From Reyranella sp. (GTDB lineage: Bacteria; Pseudomonadota; Alphaproteobacteria; Reyranellales; Reyranellaceae), in assembly GCF_004296935.1 (NCBI RefSeq), contig NZ_SCVH01000010.1, positions 1 to 41,797 of the forward strand: a DNA stretch of 41,797 bases. The letters run 5' to 3'. The notes beneath the pieces are model-generated. The model did no database searches. It was not told the DNA's origin and saw nothing but the letters and a program-made list of their open reading frames with translations. Shown here piece after piece: positions 24,603-32,286 of this stretch; position 1 is the stretch's first letter, and each line of letters begins with the position of its first letter. Position numbers and translations under genes: made by a program.

Positions 24603-24941
24603 ATGAAACGCCCCCGGCGGCTGGTTCTGCTGTCTGCTCTCGCGCTCGTGATCGAGGCCGCGGCGGGCGCCTCGACGCCCGTTGTCGCCCAGACCGCTCC
24701 TCAGACCACGGCGCAACTCAAAGCGCGCTGCTCGCAGCTCATCGCCTACTACGATCGTCATGCCGTGGGCCGCAGCAACGACTCCGACGGTCGCCGCAAT
24801 CACACCCGTATCGACGCCGAGGTCGATTGCAGCCGGGGCCTCTACGCCGAGGGAATTTCGACCATGGAGAATCTCCTGCGGCGCAAGAAGTTCACGCCGC
24901 CGGCTCCCGGGCTGCCCGAAGAACCCGAAGACGGCCTTTGA
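24603..24941 (+). CDS. Small exported protein of unknown function
   Basis: 112 residues. Residues 1-30 form a Sec signal peptide (KRPRRLVLLSALALVIEAAA, cleavage near VVAQ). The mature part has the two cysteines ARCSQL and VDCSRG, likely one disulphide, and a segment AYYDRHAVGRSNDSDGRRNH that is conserved-looking. A short helix STMENLLRRKK and a Pro/Glu tail end it. Related short periplasmic proteins seem common in Rhizobiales, but I know of no function. It may be co-transcribed with the carbonic anhydrase 42 bp upstream. Confidence 0.7.
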   Translation: MKRPRRLVLLSALALVIEAAAGASTPVVAQTAPQTTAQLKARCSQLIAYYDRHAVGRSNDSDGRRNHTRIDAEVDCSRGLYAEGISTMENLLRRKKFTPPAPGLPEEPEDGL

Positions 24942-24977
24942 TCGTCGCAGACCGCAGGTGCATGGGGTGAAAGCCGG

Positions 24978-25256
24978 TTAGGCCCGTCGGCGCAAGCGGG
25001 TTCGCTTTGGCTTCCTGGTGATCCGGGGCAGGCTGTCGATGTAGGCCACGGCCTCGCCCACGGTCAGGAGCTGCCTGGCCTTGGCGTCGGAGATTTCGAC
25101 CCCGAAGGCGTCCTCGAACGCCATGGCCAGTTCGACCGTATCGAGGCTGTCGGCGCCGAGGTCTTCGGCGAACCGCGACCGTTCGCTGATCGGGCCGCGC
25201 GCCGAGCCGAGATGCTCGTCGACGATCCTCTTCACGCGTTCCAAGGTGTTGGGCAT
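24978..25256 (-). CDS. Acyl carrier protein-like protein 2 with a basic tail
   Basis: 92 residues from the ATG at 25256, which follows GGAGGTG; the longer frame from 25316 has no ribosome site. The ACP core is MPNTLERVKRIVDEHLG, then FAEDLGADSLDTVELAMAFED with the phosphopantetheine Ser of DSL, then FGVEISDAKARQLLTVGEA. This is close to AcpP. It differs in a C-terminal extension, RITRKPKRTRLRRRA, strongly basic, whereas ACPs are normally acidic throughout. That tail could bind membrane, nucleic acid or an acidic partner. No fatty-acid or polyketide gene is adjacent, so it is an orphan carrier. Confidence 0.85.
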   Translation of the reverse strand: MPNTLERVKRIVDEHLGSARGPISERSRFAEDLGADSLDTVELAMAFEDAFGVEISDAKARQLLTVGEAVAYIDSLPRITRKPKRTRLRRRA

Positions 25257-25354
25257 TGAACACCTCCACAGTCCATGGCTTGACCGGCCTCTTGCCGCCG
25301 GGACGATTGTCGCCACGATGGCGGCAATTCTATGTCAGGTCGGCAGTTTCGCCG

Positions 25355-25858
25355 TCACGCCGTGTAAATGATCACGTTGAACCTCTCGTCGGCCGACGGT
25401 GGGACGAAGTGGCGCGTGAAGAGCTCGTAGTCGGCATCGCTCGCCTGGTAGGGATGCTCGCCCCTGAGGTTGCGCTCGCGCAGCCGGCGCTTGCAGGTAT
25501 CGTCCGGGATATCGAGGAAGTGCAGCTCATGGGCGGCGTCTGAACCGTCGATCAGCGTCCGCATCCAGCGGCGGACGGCCGGCGTGTTGGCCTGGAAATC
25601 CAGCACCACCGACAGGCCCGCCTTCAGCAGCGCAACGACATGCGGCCCCATGGCGGCGCGGACGCGGCTCGAATACCGGGCGTAGTCATCGATGGTCTTG
25701 ATCTCGTCGGGGAACAGGGTCGAATTCCAGTGGTCCTCACTGATGAGTACGGTGGCGGGGCGCGCCGCCAGACGCTTGGCGAGCGTGGATTTCCCCGCGG
25801 CGATCTTGCCGCACAGGAGATAGAGGGTCGGTGGCGAGGTGGACATGTCCGCCGGCAA
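25355..25858 (-). CDS. P-loop kinase-like ATPase (AAA_33/zeta-like)
   Basis: 167 residues; a start at 25846 (MSTSPP) is equally possible. Walker A is GKIAAGKST (about 17-25). An LISEDHWN segment follows, and SVVLDFQANT around residue 86 is the second core strand. The arrangement RWMRTLIDGSDAAHELHFLDI with CKRRLRERN (lid arginines) resembles gluconate kinase/zeta-type small kinases. It likely phosphorylates a small molecule. A toxin role is not supported because no antitoxin flanks it. It diverges from the nitronate monooxygenase gene across 100 bp. Confidence 0.8.
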   Translation of the reverse strand: MPADMSTSPPTLYLLCGKIAAGKSTLAKRLAARPATVLISEDHWNSTLFPDEIKTIDDYARYSSRVRAAMGPHVVALLKAGLSVVLDFQANTPAVRRWMRTLIDGSDAAHELHFLDIPDDTCKRRLRERNLRGEHPYQASDADYELFTRHFVPPSADERFNVIIYTA

Positions 25859-25958
25859 TCCGGTTCACAGCGTGAGCAGAAACGATTGATTGTGCAACAG
25901 GCTCCAAGGTGTTGGTGTGTTCGCAAGGCGGTCGCCAAAGCCGTCAGGGGAGGTACCG

Positions 25959-26969
25959 ATGAAAACCGTACTGTGCGAAAAGCTGGGCATCGAAGTTCCG
26001 ATCATTCTGGCCCCGATGGGCCTGGCTGCCGGCCCGCGTCTCGCGGCAGCCGTGAGCAATGCCGGCGGATTGGGAACGCTGGCGCCCTGGTTGGCCGACA
26101 TCGACGTCGTGCGCCGCCAGATACGCGAAACGCGGACGCTGACGTCCAGGCCGTTCGCCGTGAACTTGAACATGGCCTATCCGCAGGAGGAGCGGCTCGA
26201 GGCTTGCCTGGAAGAGGGCGCGCCCGCAATCTCATTCTTCTGGCACGATCCCGGCAAGCTGGTGGCGCGCGCCAAGGCGGGCGGCGCCGTCGTCCTCCAG
26301 ACCGTCGGCAATGCGAGCGACGCCCGTGCGGCCGCGGACAACGGCGTCGATATCGTTGTTGCACAAGGCTGGGAAGCTGGAGGCCATGTGTGCGGAACGG
26401 TGGCAACGCTGCCTCTCATTCCCGCTGTGGTGGATGCGGTGGGGCCGGTTCCCGTGGTGGCTGCCGGCGGCATCGCCGACGCGCGTGGGTTGGCGGCCGT
26501 GCTCGCCCTCGGCGCCGCCGGCGCCTGGATCGGGACGCGCTTCCTGGCCGCCCGGGAAGCGGCGATCCATCCGGAGTATCAGGCGTGTGTCCTCGCGGCG
26601 ACCGAGAACGACACGGCCTACCTGGAAGATCTGTTCGATATCGAGACCTGGCCCGCTGCGCCGCACCGTGCGCTCCGCAACAGCACGGTGATGGCCTGGG
26701 AGGCCGCGGGCCGGCCGCCGGCGGGCAAGCGGCCCGGGGAAGGCGATGTGCTGGCGGCTCTGCCGAACGGCAGACAGGTCGTGCGCTATCGGGGCTCGAC
26801 GCCCGTCGCCGGTGTGACCGGCGCCATCGAGGCATTGTCGATGTGGGCGGGACAGAGCGTCGCCCTGGTCAGGAAAGTCCTGCCTGCTGCAGAAATCGTG
26901 CGGGAGATCAACGACGGATCCGACGCCATCCTGCGCCGGTTGAGCGGCCAGTTGGCGGCTGTCCGCTAG
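25959..26969 (+). CDS. Nitronate monooxygenase (2-nitropropane dioxygenase family)
   Basis: 336 residues from the ATG at 25959 after AGGGGAGG. FMN TIM-barrel features are GIEVPIILAPMGLAAGPRLA, VSNAGGLGTLAPW, AQGWEAGGHVCG and the phosphate-binding VVAAGGIADARGLAAVLALG with GAWIGTRFLA. Such enzymes oxidise alkyl nitronates to carbonyls with FMN; related members are enoyl reductases, but the EAGGH motif favours the nitronate type. It converges with the gene at 26982, 12 bp away. No partner enzyme is obvious. Confidence 0.86.
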   Translation: MKTVLCEKLGIEVPIILAPMGLAAGPRLAAAVSNAGGLGTLAPWLADIDVVRRQIRETRTLTSRPFAVNLNMAYPQEERLEACLEEGAPAISFFWHDPGKLVARAKAGGAVVLQTVGNASDARAAADNGVDIVVAQGWEAGGHVCGTVATLPLIPAVVDAVGPVPVVAAGGIADARGLAAVLALGAAGAWIGTRFLAAREAAIHPEYQACVLAATENDTAYLEDLFDIETWPAAPHRALRNSTVMAWEAAGRPPAGKRPGEGDVLAALPNGRQVVRYRGSTPVAGVTGAIEALSMWAGQSVALVRKVLPAAEIVREINDGSDAILRRLSGQLAAVR

Positions 26970-26981
26970 TCGCCTTGTCTG

Positions 26982-27782
26982 TCACAGCCTGAGCAGGTTG
27001 CCATACCCCGGGACCGGCGTTTTGACGCCCGACAGCCGCAGGCAATGCCAGAGGCTCGCCTGGTTGGCCGAGACCACCGGCCGCTTGAGGTCCTGCTCCA
27101 GCGCCTCGAGAATGCCGACGCAACGAAAGCCGGTGCCTGCGATCAGGATGCCATCGGCCGCGGGCGGACAGGCGGCGCGGATCTGCGCATAGAGCGGCTC
27201 GATCTCCTGTTCCAGGCCCAGGCCATGGCCCACGAGATCGCTCGGCGGCAGGTCTCGCCACTTGCGGCCGGGATCGACGCGATGGACGGCGGCGGGCGCG
27301 AGGCCGTGATCGGTGTAATAGCGGACGGCGGCCTTCACCGTGTCGTCGGGAAACCACGGCGGCAGCACCAGGAACGGCCGTTTCACGCCGGACGCCCTGA
27401 GCGCCGCCAGCGTATCGAGGCCGTTGGTCGTGATTTTCACCCCGGCGCCCAGCACTGCAGAAAGGCTCGCCGCCGTGACCTCGTCCCAGCCTTTGCCGCC
27501 GACCACGCTGCTCGAGGTGTGGCCGAGCACGACGGCCGCGAGACGCATGGTGGCGAACTGTTTCGCGCCGCGCAGCAGATCGTCCGCGAGATCGACGCCG
27601 GTCCTGTTCGGCTGCCAGCGGGCCCAGGGCGCACCCGCCGTCACGCGGGCGGCATGCACCGACACGCCGCCGGGCGCCATCGCTCCCCATTCCGCCTCCG
27701 GCACGGCTTCGCTGCCGACGATGAACATCCCGATCCGGGCCCGCCAGCCCCAGTTGTCTTTGACGGCCGGTTCTGTGTTCAT
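26982..27782 (-). CDS. Maleate isomerase/arylmalonate decarboxylase-like protein lacking the cysteines
   Basis: 266 residues from the ATG at 27782. The fold is that of the Asp/Glu racemase superfamily: WRARIGMFIVGSEAVPEAEW, VVLGHTSSSVVGGKGWDE, GILIAGTGFRCVGILEALE and PVVSANQASLWHCLRL. In maleate isomerase two cysteines act, and in arylmalonate decarboxylase one; the equivalent positions read H-T-S and A-G-T here. The only cysteine in that second loop (GFRC) is four residues later. Chemistry is therefore unclear. It diverges from 27823 with 40 bp between them. Family confident, activity not. Confidence 0.72.
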   Translation of the reverse strand: MNTEPAVKDNWGWRARIGMFIVGSEAVPEAEWGAMAPGGVSVHAARVTAGAPWARWQPNRTGVDLADDLLRGAKQFATMRLAAVVLGHTSSSVVGGKGWDEVTAASLSAVLGAGVKITTNGLDTLAALRASGVKRPFLVLPPWFPDDTVKAAVRYYTDHGLAPAAVHRVDPGRKWRDLPPSDLVGHGLGLEQEIEPLYAQIRAACPPAADGILIAGTGFRCVGILEALEQDLKRPVVSANQASLWHCLRLSGVKTPVPGYGNLLRL

Positions 27783-27822
27783 GAGGATGATCTCGCTGAG
27801 AGCAGGGACGTGGGAGAGCGTA

Positions 27823-28191
27823 GTGAACGACGACATCGGCCGCCTGGCGACGCGTGAATATGACGTGACGCTGCCGGACGGTTCAAAGGGAAAACTGGCC
27901 TTCGCCTTGTGCGATCTCGCCCAGGAGAATGCGCTGGCGCGGCATGCCCGCAAGCGCGACGCCGTGGGCTTCGGCCTGGTCGGGTTCGAGGGGTTTGCCG
28001 AGGGGCCTCGTCATCCCGTGCTTTGGGTACAGACGAACACGGGGATGGAGATGACCCTGGCGGACAACGACGAACAGCCCGGTGCCCAGTTGCAGCGACT
28101 GGTCGGGCGCTATTTCATCCTGTTCTTCGAGGACATCAAGGCTGTTGCGCCCGATCTCGCGGCGCTGCCGCTCAGCGCAAAGGAAGGTTGA
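27823..28191 (+). CDS. Small protein of unknown function, first gene of a three-gene run
   Basis: 122 residues from a GTG after GGGAGAGCGTA; the longer open frame from 27340 is antisense to the previous gene. No family recognised. It reads VNDDIGRLATREYDVTLPDG, later LVGRYFILFFEDIKAVAPDL, an alpha/beta-looking soluble protein without signal or cysteine motif. It ends 2 bp before the phosphodiesterase gene, and that overlaps the transporter gene, so all three are surely co-transcribed. Confidence 0.65.
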   Translation: MNDDIGRLATREYDVTLPDGSKGKLAFALCDLAQENALARHARKRDAVGFGLVGFEGFAEGPRHPVLWVQTNTGMEMTLADNDEQPGAQLQRLVGRYFILFFEDIKAVAPDLAALPLSAKEG

Positions 28192-28193
28192 TC

Positions 28194-28994
28194 ATGCTGA
28201 TCGCGCAAATTACCGACATGCACCTGAAAGGCGAGGGCGAGCTGCTCTTTGGCCGGGTCGACACCACGGGCTTCCTCGAGCGCGCCGTGGCGCACGTGAA
28301 CGCGCTCGATCCGCGGCCGGACGTGGTGCTGGCGACCGGCGATCTGGTGAACGACGGCGGGGCCGAGCAATATGCAAACCTGAAGCGCGCGCTGGCGCCG
28401 CTGGAAATGCCGGTGTTCCTGATTCCCGGCAATCACGATGCGCGGGATGCGATGCGTCAGGCGTTTCCCGAGCACCGCTACCTGCCGGCGGCCGGTTTCC
28501 TCCAGTACGCCGTCGAGGGCCTGCCCGTACGGTTGATCGCGCTGGATACGCTGGCCGAGGGCAAGGGCCACGGCGAGCTCTGCGACGAGCGGTTGGATTG
28601 GTTGGAAGCGCGGCTGGCGGAGAGTGACCGGCCGACGCTGCTGTTCATGCATCACCCGCCGTTCAAATGCGGCATCGGCTATCTCGATCGGGAGGGTCTG
28701 AACAAAGGCGGACAGCGACTGTCAGAACTTGTGCGGGCCCACGGTAATGTCGAGCGCGTGATGGCAGGCCACGTCCATCGTCCGATCCAGGTGCGCTGGG
28801 CCGGCACCTTGGCCTCGACCGCATCCAGCACCGCCCACCAGGCGACGCTCGATCTTCGCCCCGTCGAGACGCTCTCGATGATGATGGAGCCTCCCGCCAT
28901 TGCACTCCATCTGTGGCGTGAGGGTACCGGCCTGATCACGCACACGAGCTACGTCGGGAACTACGACGGGCCCAAGCCGTTTCGGCAGCTGTGA
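28194..28994 (+). CDS. Metallophosphoesterase, CpdA-like cyclic nucleotide phosphodiesterase
   Basis: 266 residues with AAGGAAGG before the ATG. All metal-site motifs of class III phosphodiesterases are present: D-x-H in QITDMHL (about 7-10), GDLVND, GNHD, HHPP and GHVH. This set binds two metal ions and fits CpdA-type hydrolysis of cAMP, although related enzymes act on other phosphodiesters. No signal peptide. Its last bases GTGA contain the start of the NRAMP-like gene, a 4-bp overlap, so the two are translationally coupled. A link between the esterase and the transporter is inferred from this. Confidence 0.86.
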   Translation: MLIAQITDMHLKGEGELLFGRVDTTGFLERAVAHVNALDPRPDVVLATGDLVNDGGAEQYANLKRALAPLEMPVFLIPGNHDARDAMRQAFPEHRYLPAAGFLQYAVEGLPVRLIALDTLAEGKGHGELCDERLDWLEARLAESDRPTLLFMHHPPFKCGIGYLDREGLNKGGQRLSELVRAHGNVERVMAGHVHRPIQVRWAGTLASTASSTAHQATLDLRPVETLSMMMEPPAIALHLWREGTGLITHTSYVGNYDGPKPFRQL

Positions 28995-30247
28995 GTCGCT
29001 TCGGGGATCTGTTCAAGCGGGTCGGCCCTGGCATCATCACGGGCGCGGCCGACGACGATCCGAGCGGCATCGCCACTTATTCGCAGGCCGGCGCCCAGTT
29101 TGGCCTGAACATGCTGTGGACGGTGGTGCTGACCTGGCCGCTGATGGTCGCGGTGCAGTCGATCAGTGCCCGCATCGGCCGCGTCACCGGCCGCGGCCTC
29201 GCCGCCAACCTGGCGGAAGTCTTTCCCCGCCGCTTCGTCGGCCTTCTGGTGGCCTGCCTGTTCATCGCCAACACCGTCAATATCGGCGCCGACCTTTCGG
29301 CCATGGGGGCGGCGGCCCAGCTCGTGCTGGGCGGCAACCGCCATTTCTACACCATCGGCTTCGCCATCGTGTCACTGCTGGCCGTCGTGTTCGTGCCCTA
29401 CCACCGCTATGTCGGCTACCTGAAGTGGCTCACCTTCTCGCTGTTCGCCTATGTCGGCGTGGTGTTCACCGTCCAGATCGACTGGCTGGCGGTGCTGCAG
29501 GGCGTCGTGCTGCCACGCTTCGCCATCACCGCGGAGTCGCTCACCCTCGTGGTGGCGGTGTTCGGCACCACCATCAGCCCCTATCTCTTCTTCTGGCAGA
29601 GTTCCGAGGAGGTCGAGGAGGAGGAGGCCGATCCCGAGGCGGGGCCGCTGGTCGACCACCCGGAGCAGGCCGACCGCGAGCTCACCCGCATCGGCTGGGA
29701 GACCTGGCTGGGCATGGGCTTCTCCAATCTCGTGGCCTTCTTCATCATCCTGACCACGGCGGTGACCCTGAATGCGTCGGGCCAGACCGACATCCAGACA
29801 TCCGAGCAGGCGGCGGCGGCCCTGAAGCCGATCGCAGGCGAGTGGTCGTTCATGTTGTTCAGTCTCGGCATCATCGGGACCGGCCTGCTGGCCATTCCGG
29901 TGCTGGCGGGCTCGGCTGCCTATGCCGTGGCCGAGGTCCGCGGCTGGCGCACCGGGCTGGAGCGGAAGCCCAGCGAAGCCGGGCCGTTCTACGCCGTGCT
30001 GGGCGGCGCCATCCTGCTGGGTGTCGGCATCGACTTCATGCCGCTCGATCCCATAAAGGCGCTGTTCTGGAGTGCCGTCCTGAACGGTATTATCACGGTG
30101 CCGGTGATGGCGGCGATGCTGGTCGTGGCCTCGCGGCCCAAGCAGATGGGCGCCTTCGTGGCGACGCTGGGCCAGCGCGTGCTGGGCTGGACGGCGACGG
30201 CGGTGATGGCGGCAGCCGCGGTCGCGATGTTCGTTTTGATGGCATGA
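28991..30247 (+). CDS. NRAMP-related divalent-metal transporter with non-canonical motifs
   Basis: 418 residues with about eleven membrane segments, starting with GTG overlapping the previous stop. Typical NRAMPs have DPGN in helix 1 and MPH in helix 6. Here helix 1 reads DDDPSG (residues 21-26) and helix 6 TTISPYLFF (Ser196-Pro197-Tyr198), so the Asp is kept but Asn and the metal-binding Met are lost. A Glu/Asp-rich cytosolic loop, SSEEVEEEEADPEAG, follows helix 6. The loss of Met is known in magnesium-transporting or otherwise altered NRAMP-related proteins, so manganese or iron uptake should not be assumed. Magnesium is a reasonable inference. Confidence 0.82.
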   Translation: MSRFGDLFKRVGPGIITGAADDDPSGIATYSQAGAQFGLNMLWTVVLTWPLMVAVQSISARIGRVTGRGLAANLAEVFPRRFVGLLVACLFIANTVNIGADLSAMGAAAQLVLGGNRHFYTIGFAIVSLLAVVFVPYHRYVGYLKWLTFSLFAYVGVVFTVQIDWLAVLQGVVLPRFAITAESLTLVVAVFGTTISPYLFFWQSSEEVEEEEADPEAGPLVDHPEQADRELTRIGWETWLGMGFSNLVAFFIILTTAVTLNASGQTDIQTSEQAAAALKPIAGEWSFMLFSLGIIGTGLLAIPVLAGSAAYAVAEVRGWRTGLERKPSEAGPFYAVLGGAILLGVGIDFMPLDPIKALFWSAVLNGIITVPVMAAMLVVASRPKQMGAFVATLGQRVLGWTATAVMAAAAVAMFVLMA

Positions 30248-30316
30248 GAAGACTTGCCATCGAGACCTAGCATACGTCGTGCGCCGCGGCCGGCACGTCA
30301 TGTTAGCGTCGCTCGT

Positions 30317-30964
30317 ATGAAGCTTTATTCCGGTCCGCTCAGCATGTTCGGCGCCAAGGCCGAGATCGCCCTTCGCGAGAAGGGGGTCGATTTCGAGCTG
30401 GTCATGGTGCCGTTCGAGATGAAGACGCTCTACGAGCCCAAGCATCCCGAAGTGTTGCGCATCAATCCCAAGCGCCAGGTGCCGGTGCTCATTGACGGCG
30501 ACCTCGAGCTCTTCGATTCGACCCAGATCTTCGAATATCTCGAGACCTTGAAGCCCGAGCCGGCGTTGTGGCCAGCCGAGCCCAAGGCGCGGGCCCGGGC
30601 GCGGCTGCTCGAGCACAAGTCGGACGAAGTCTACTTCCCGCACATCATTCGCCTGATGGGCGACGCCAAGGCACCAGGCGCCCACGAGGCCGCCGCCCGC
30701 TTCTACGACGAGATGGAGCGCACCCTTGGCGACCGCGAATGGCTCGGCGGCAACTACTCCTACGCCGACATCGCCTTCTACATGGCGCAGCTCTTCGGCG
30801 ACCGCATGGGCGCGCCGATGTCCGACGCGCATCCCCGGTTGCAGGCGTGGCGCGCGCGCATGGGCGCGCGTCCGCCGGTGCGCCAGGTCGCGGGCGCCAT
30901 GGGCCGCTACCTGCTTTCGATCGGCCGTAAGCTGCCGGCGTTTCTAACCGAACTCAGTACCTAG
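30317..30964 (+). CDS. Glutathione S-transferase family protein
   Basis: 215 residues. The thioredoxin-like N-terminal domain begins MKLYSGPLSMFGAKAEIALREKG, with the cis-proline and gamma-Glu-binding motif RQVPVLIDGD and LFDSTQIFEYLE. The helical C-terminal domain has GGNYSYADIAFYMAQLFGD, the N-capping-box region. Ser8 in the SGPLSMF segment may serve as catalytic residue, as in several bacterial GSTs. Cytosolic. No clear Shine-Dalgarno precedes the ATG. The hydrolase at 30967 starts 2 bp after its stop, so the pair is translationally coupled and may act on one compound. Confidence 0.86.
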   Translation: MKLYSGPLSMFGAKAEIALREKGVDFELVMVPFEMKTLYEPKHPEVLRINPKRQVPVLIDGDLELFDSTQIFEYLETLKPEPALWPAEPKARARARLLEHKSDEVYFPHIIRLMGDAKAPGAHEAAARFYDEMERTLGDREWLGGNYSYADIAFYMAQLFGDRMGAPMSDAHPRLQAWRARMGARPPVRQVAGAMGRYLLSIGRKLPAFLTELST

Positions 30965-30966
30965 CC

Positions 30967-31563
30967 ATGGCGAAGATCCTGTTCCTGCCGGGTGCCGGCG
31001 GCTCGCCCGATTTCTGGAAGCCGGCCGCGAAGCTCCTGCCGGCCGAGTGGCCGTGGCACCATTTCGGCTGGGCTGGGCTCGGCGACCAGCCGCATGACCC
31101 GGCTGTGCGCGGCCTCGACGACATCGCGGCCCTGGTGCTCGCGCGCATGAGCGAACCCGTCGATCTCGTGGCTCAGTCGATGGGCGGCGTGGTTGCCGCC
31201 AGGATCGCGATCGAGCGGCCCGAGCTCGTGCGGCGACTGGTGTTGTGCGTCACTTCGGGGGGCGTCAACATGGCGGGTCTCGGCGCCGCCGACTGGCGGC
31301 CCGCCTACCGCAAGTCCTTTCCCAACGCCGCCGAATGGATCACCTCTTCGCCCGCGGCATCGGATCTTCCGGTCGAGAAGATCGCGGCGCCGACCTTGCT
31401 CATCTGGGGCGATGCCGATCCCATCAGCCCGGTCGCGGTCGGCCAGCATCTCGAAGCGCGGATCCCGAACGCCCGTCTCGACGTCGTGCCTGGCGGCGAC
31501 CATGACGTCGCCGCGACCCATCCGGATCTGGTGGCGGCGCTGATCGCCCGGCATCTCGGCTGA
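30967..31563 (+). CDS. Small alpha/beta hydrolase
   Basis: 198 residues, small for the fold, with no cap domain. It starts MAKILFLPGAGGSPDFWKPA, with the nucleophile Ser71 in VAQSMGG, the acid in WGDADPISP and the histidine in GGDHDVA. The catalytic triad is thus complete. The start lies 2 bp after the GST stop without its own ribosome site, so translation is coupled to the GST. Esterase or lactonase activity is likely; the substrate is unknown. Confidence 0.83.
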   Translation: MAKILFLPGAGGSPDFWKPAAKLLPAEWPWHHFGWAGLGDQPHDPAVRGLDDIAALVLARMSEPVDLVAQSMGGVVAARIAIERPELVRRLVLCVTSGGVNMAGLGAADWRPAYRKSFPNAAEWITSSPAASDLPVEKIAAPTLLIWGDADPISPVAVGQHLEARIPNARLDVVPGGDHDVAATHPDLVAALIARHLG

Positions 31564-31657
31564 CGCGCTTTTCCGGACACTCATGACGCCAAGCGGCGGG
31601 CATCGGTGGCACAGCGTGTCAGATCGGGATTCGACCGTTGGAACAAGGAGCTGATGG

Positions 31658-31714
31658 CGATTTTCGGCACGGCCCGCGGGACACGGCGGGGCACAAGGAG
31701 GTGTGCCAAAATCG
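31658..31714. repeat. Inverted repeat between hydrolase and phosphatase genes
   Basis: CGATTTTCGGCAC (31658-31670) pairs with GTGCCAAAATCG (31703-31714) with one bulged C. The surrounding 155 bp contain no gene, but hold TTTTCCGGACACTC near 31569 that resembles the direct repeat at 12562. This may be a scar of a lost insertion element, or simply a terminator for the converging genes. Confidence 0.4.
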
Positions 31715-31718
31715 ACCC

Positions 31719-32282
31719 CTAGGCAGTGGCCAGCCGGCCCGCGACCGCGAGGCGGCCCCCCGGTTCGCGGCGCACGACCACGATCTCGCCGTTGCCGGGA
31801 AAAATCTCGCTCAGCGCCGTGATCACCACCTGATGGGTCACCAGCACCGTCGGCCCGGCGAGCTCCAATTGGGCAACCCAGGGAAACAACGCCGCGGTCT
31901 GCTGGACGGCGCGGTCGCGGTTCTGGGCGAAGGAGTTCAGCAACGGCTGGGGGCTGACGTCGCCCAGCTTCATCAGGGTAGCGGTCTCGAGGCAGCGGCA
32001 CCACTGGCTGGAGAGAACGCGGGCCGAGGCGATGCCGTTGATCCGGAACAGGTCGCCGATGCGGACCGCCTAGGCGCGGCCCTCGGCCGAGAGGGTGCGC
32101 TGGGTCGAGCAATCGTCGATCCGGAAGCCCGGCGGATCGTAGGTCCCGGGGGCCAGCGCATGACGGATCAGCGCGAAGTGATCCGGCGTGCGCAGGTTGG
32201 CCCAAGGTCCCGATTGGGCGCGACCGTCGCCAGCGAGCAGGAGACCCGCCAGCGAGCTGACGATCGCACGCCGGGTCGTCAC
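31719..32282 (-). pseudogene. Exported histidine phosphatase with an in-frame amber codon
   Basis: The minus frame from a GTG at 32282 begins VTTRRAIVSSLAGLLLAGDG, a Tat/Sec-like signal ending GRAQ, then FALIRHALAPGTYD with the phosphohistidine RH motif and LSAEGRA. Codon 71 (32070-32072) is TAG. The same frame continues AVRIGDLFRI, then SSQWCRCLETATLM, LVTHQVVITALSE with the second histidine, to 31719, a normal family end (187 codons in all). One change from CAG would restore Gln, so the stop is recent, a sequencing error or a real null allele. The gene starts 4 bp after the reductase at 32287 and is in its operon. Confidence 0.82.
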
Positions 32283-32286
32283 GGCG

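Noticed and set aside
25355-25858. P-loop kinase as a zeta toxin
   Set aside because: No epsilon-type antitoxin is adjacent and the lid arrangement fits small-molecule kinases equally well.
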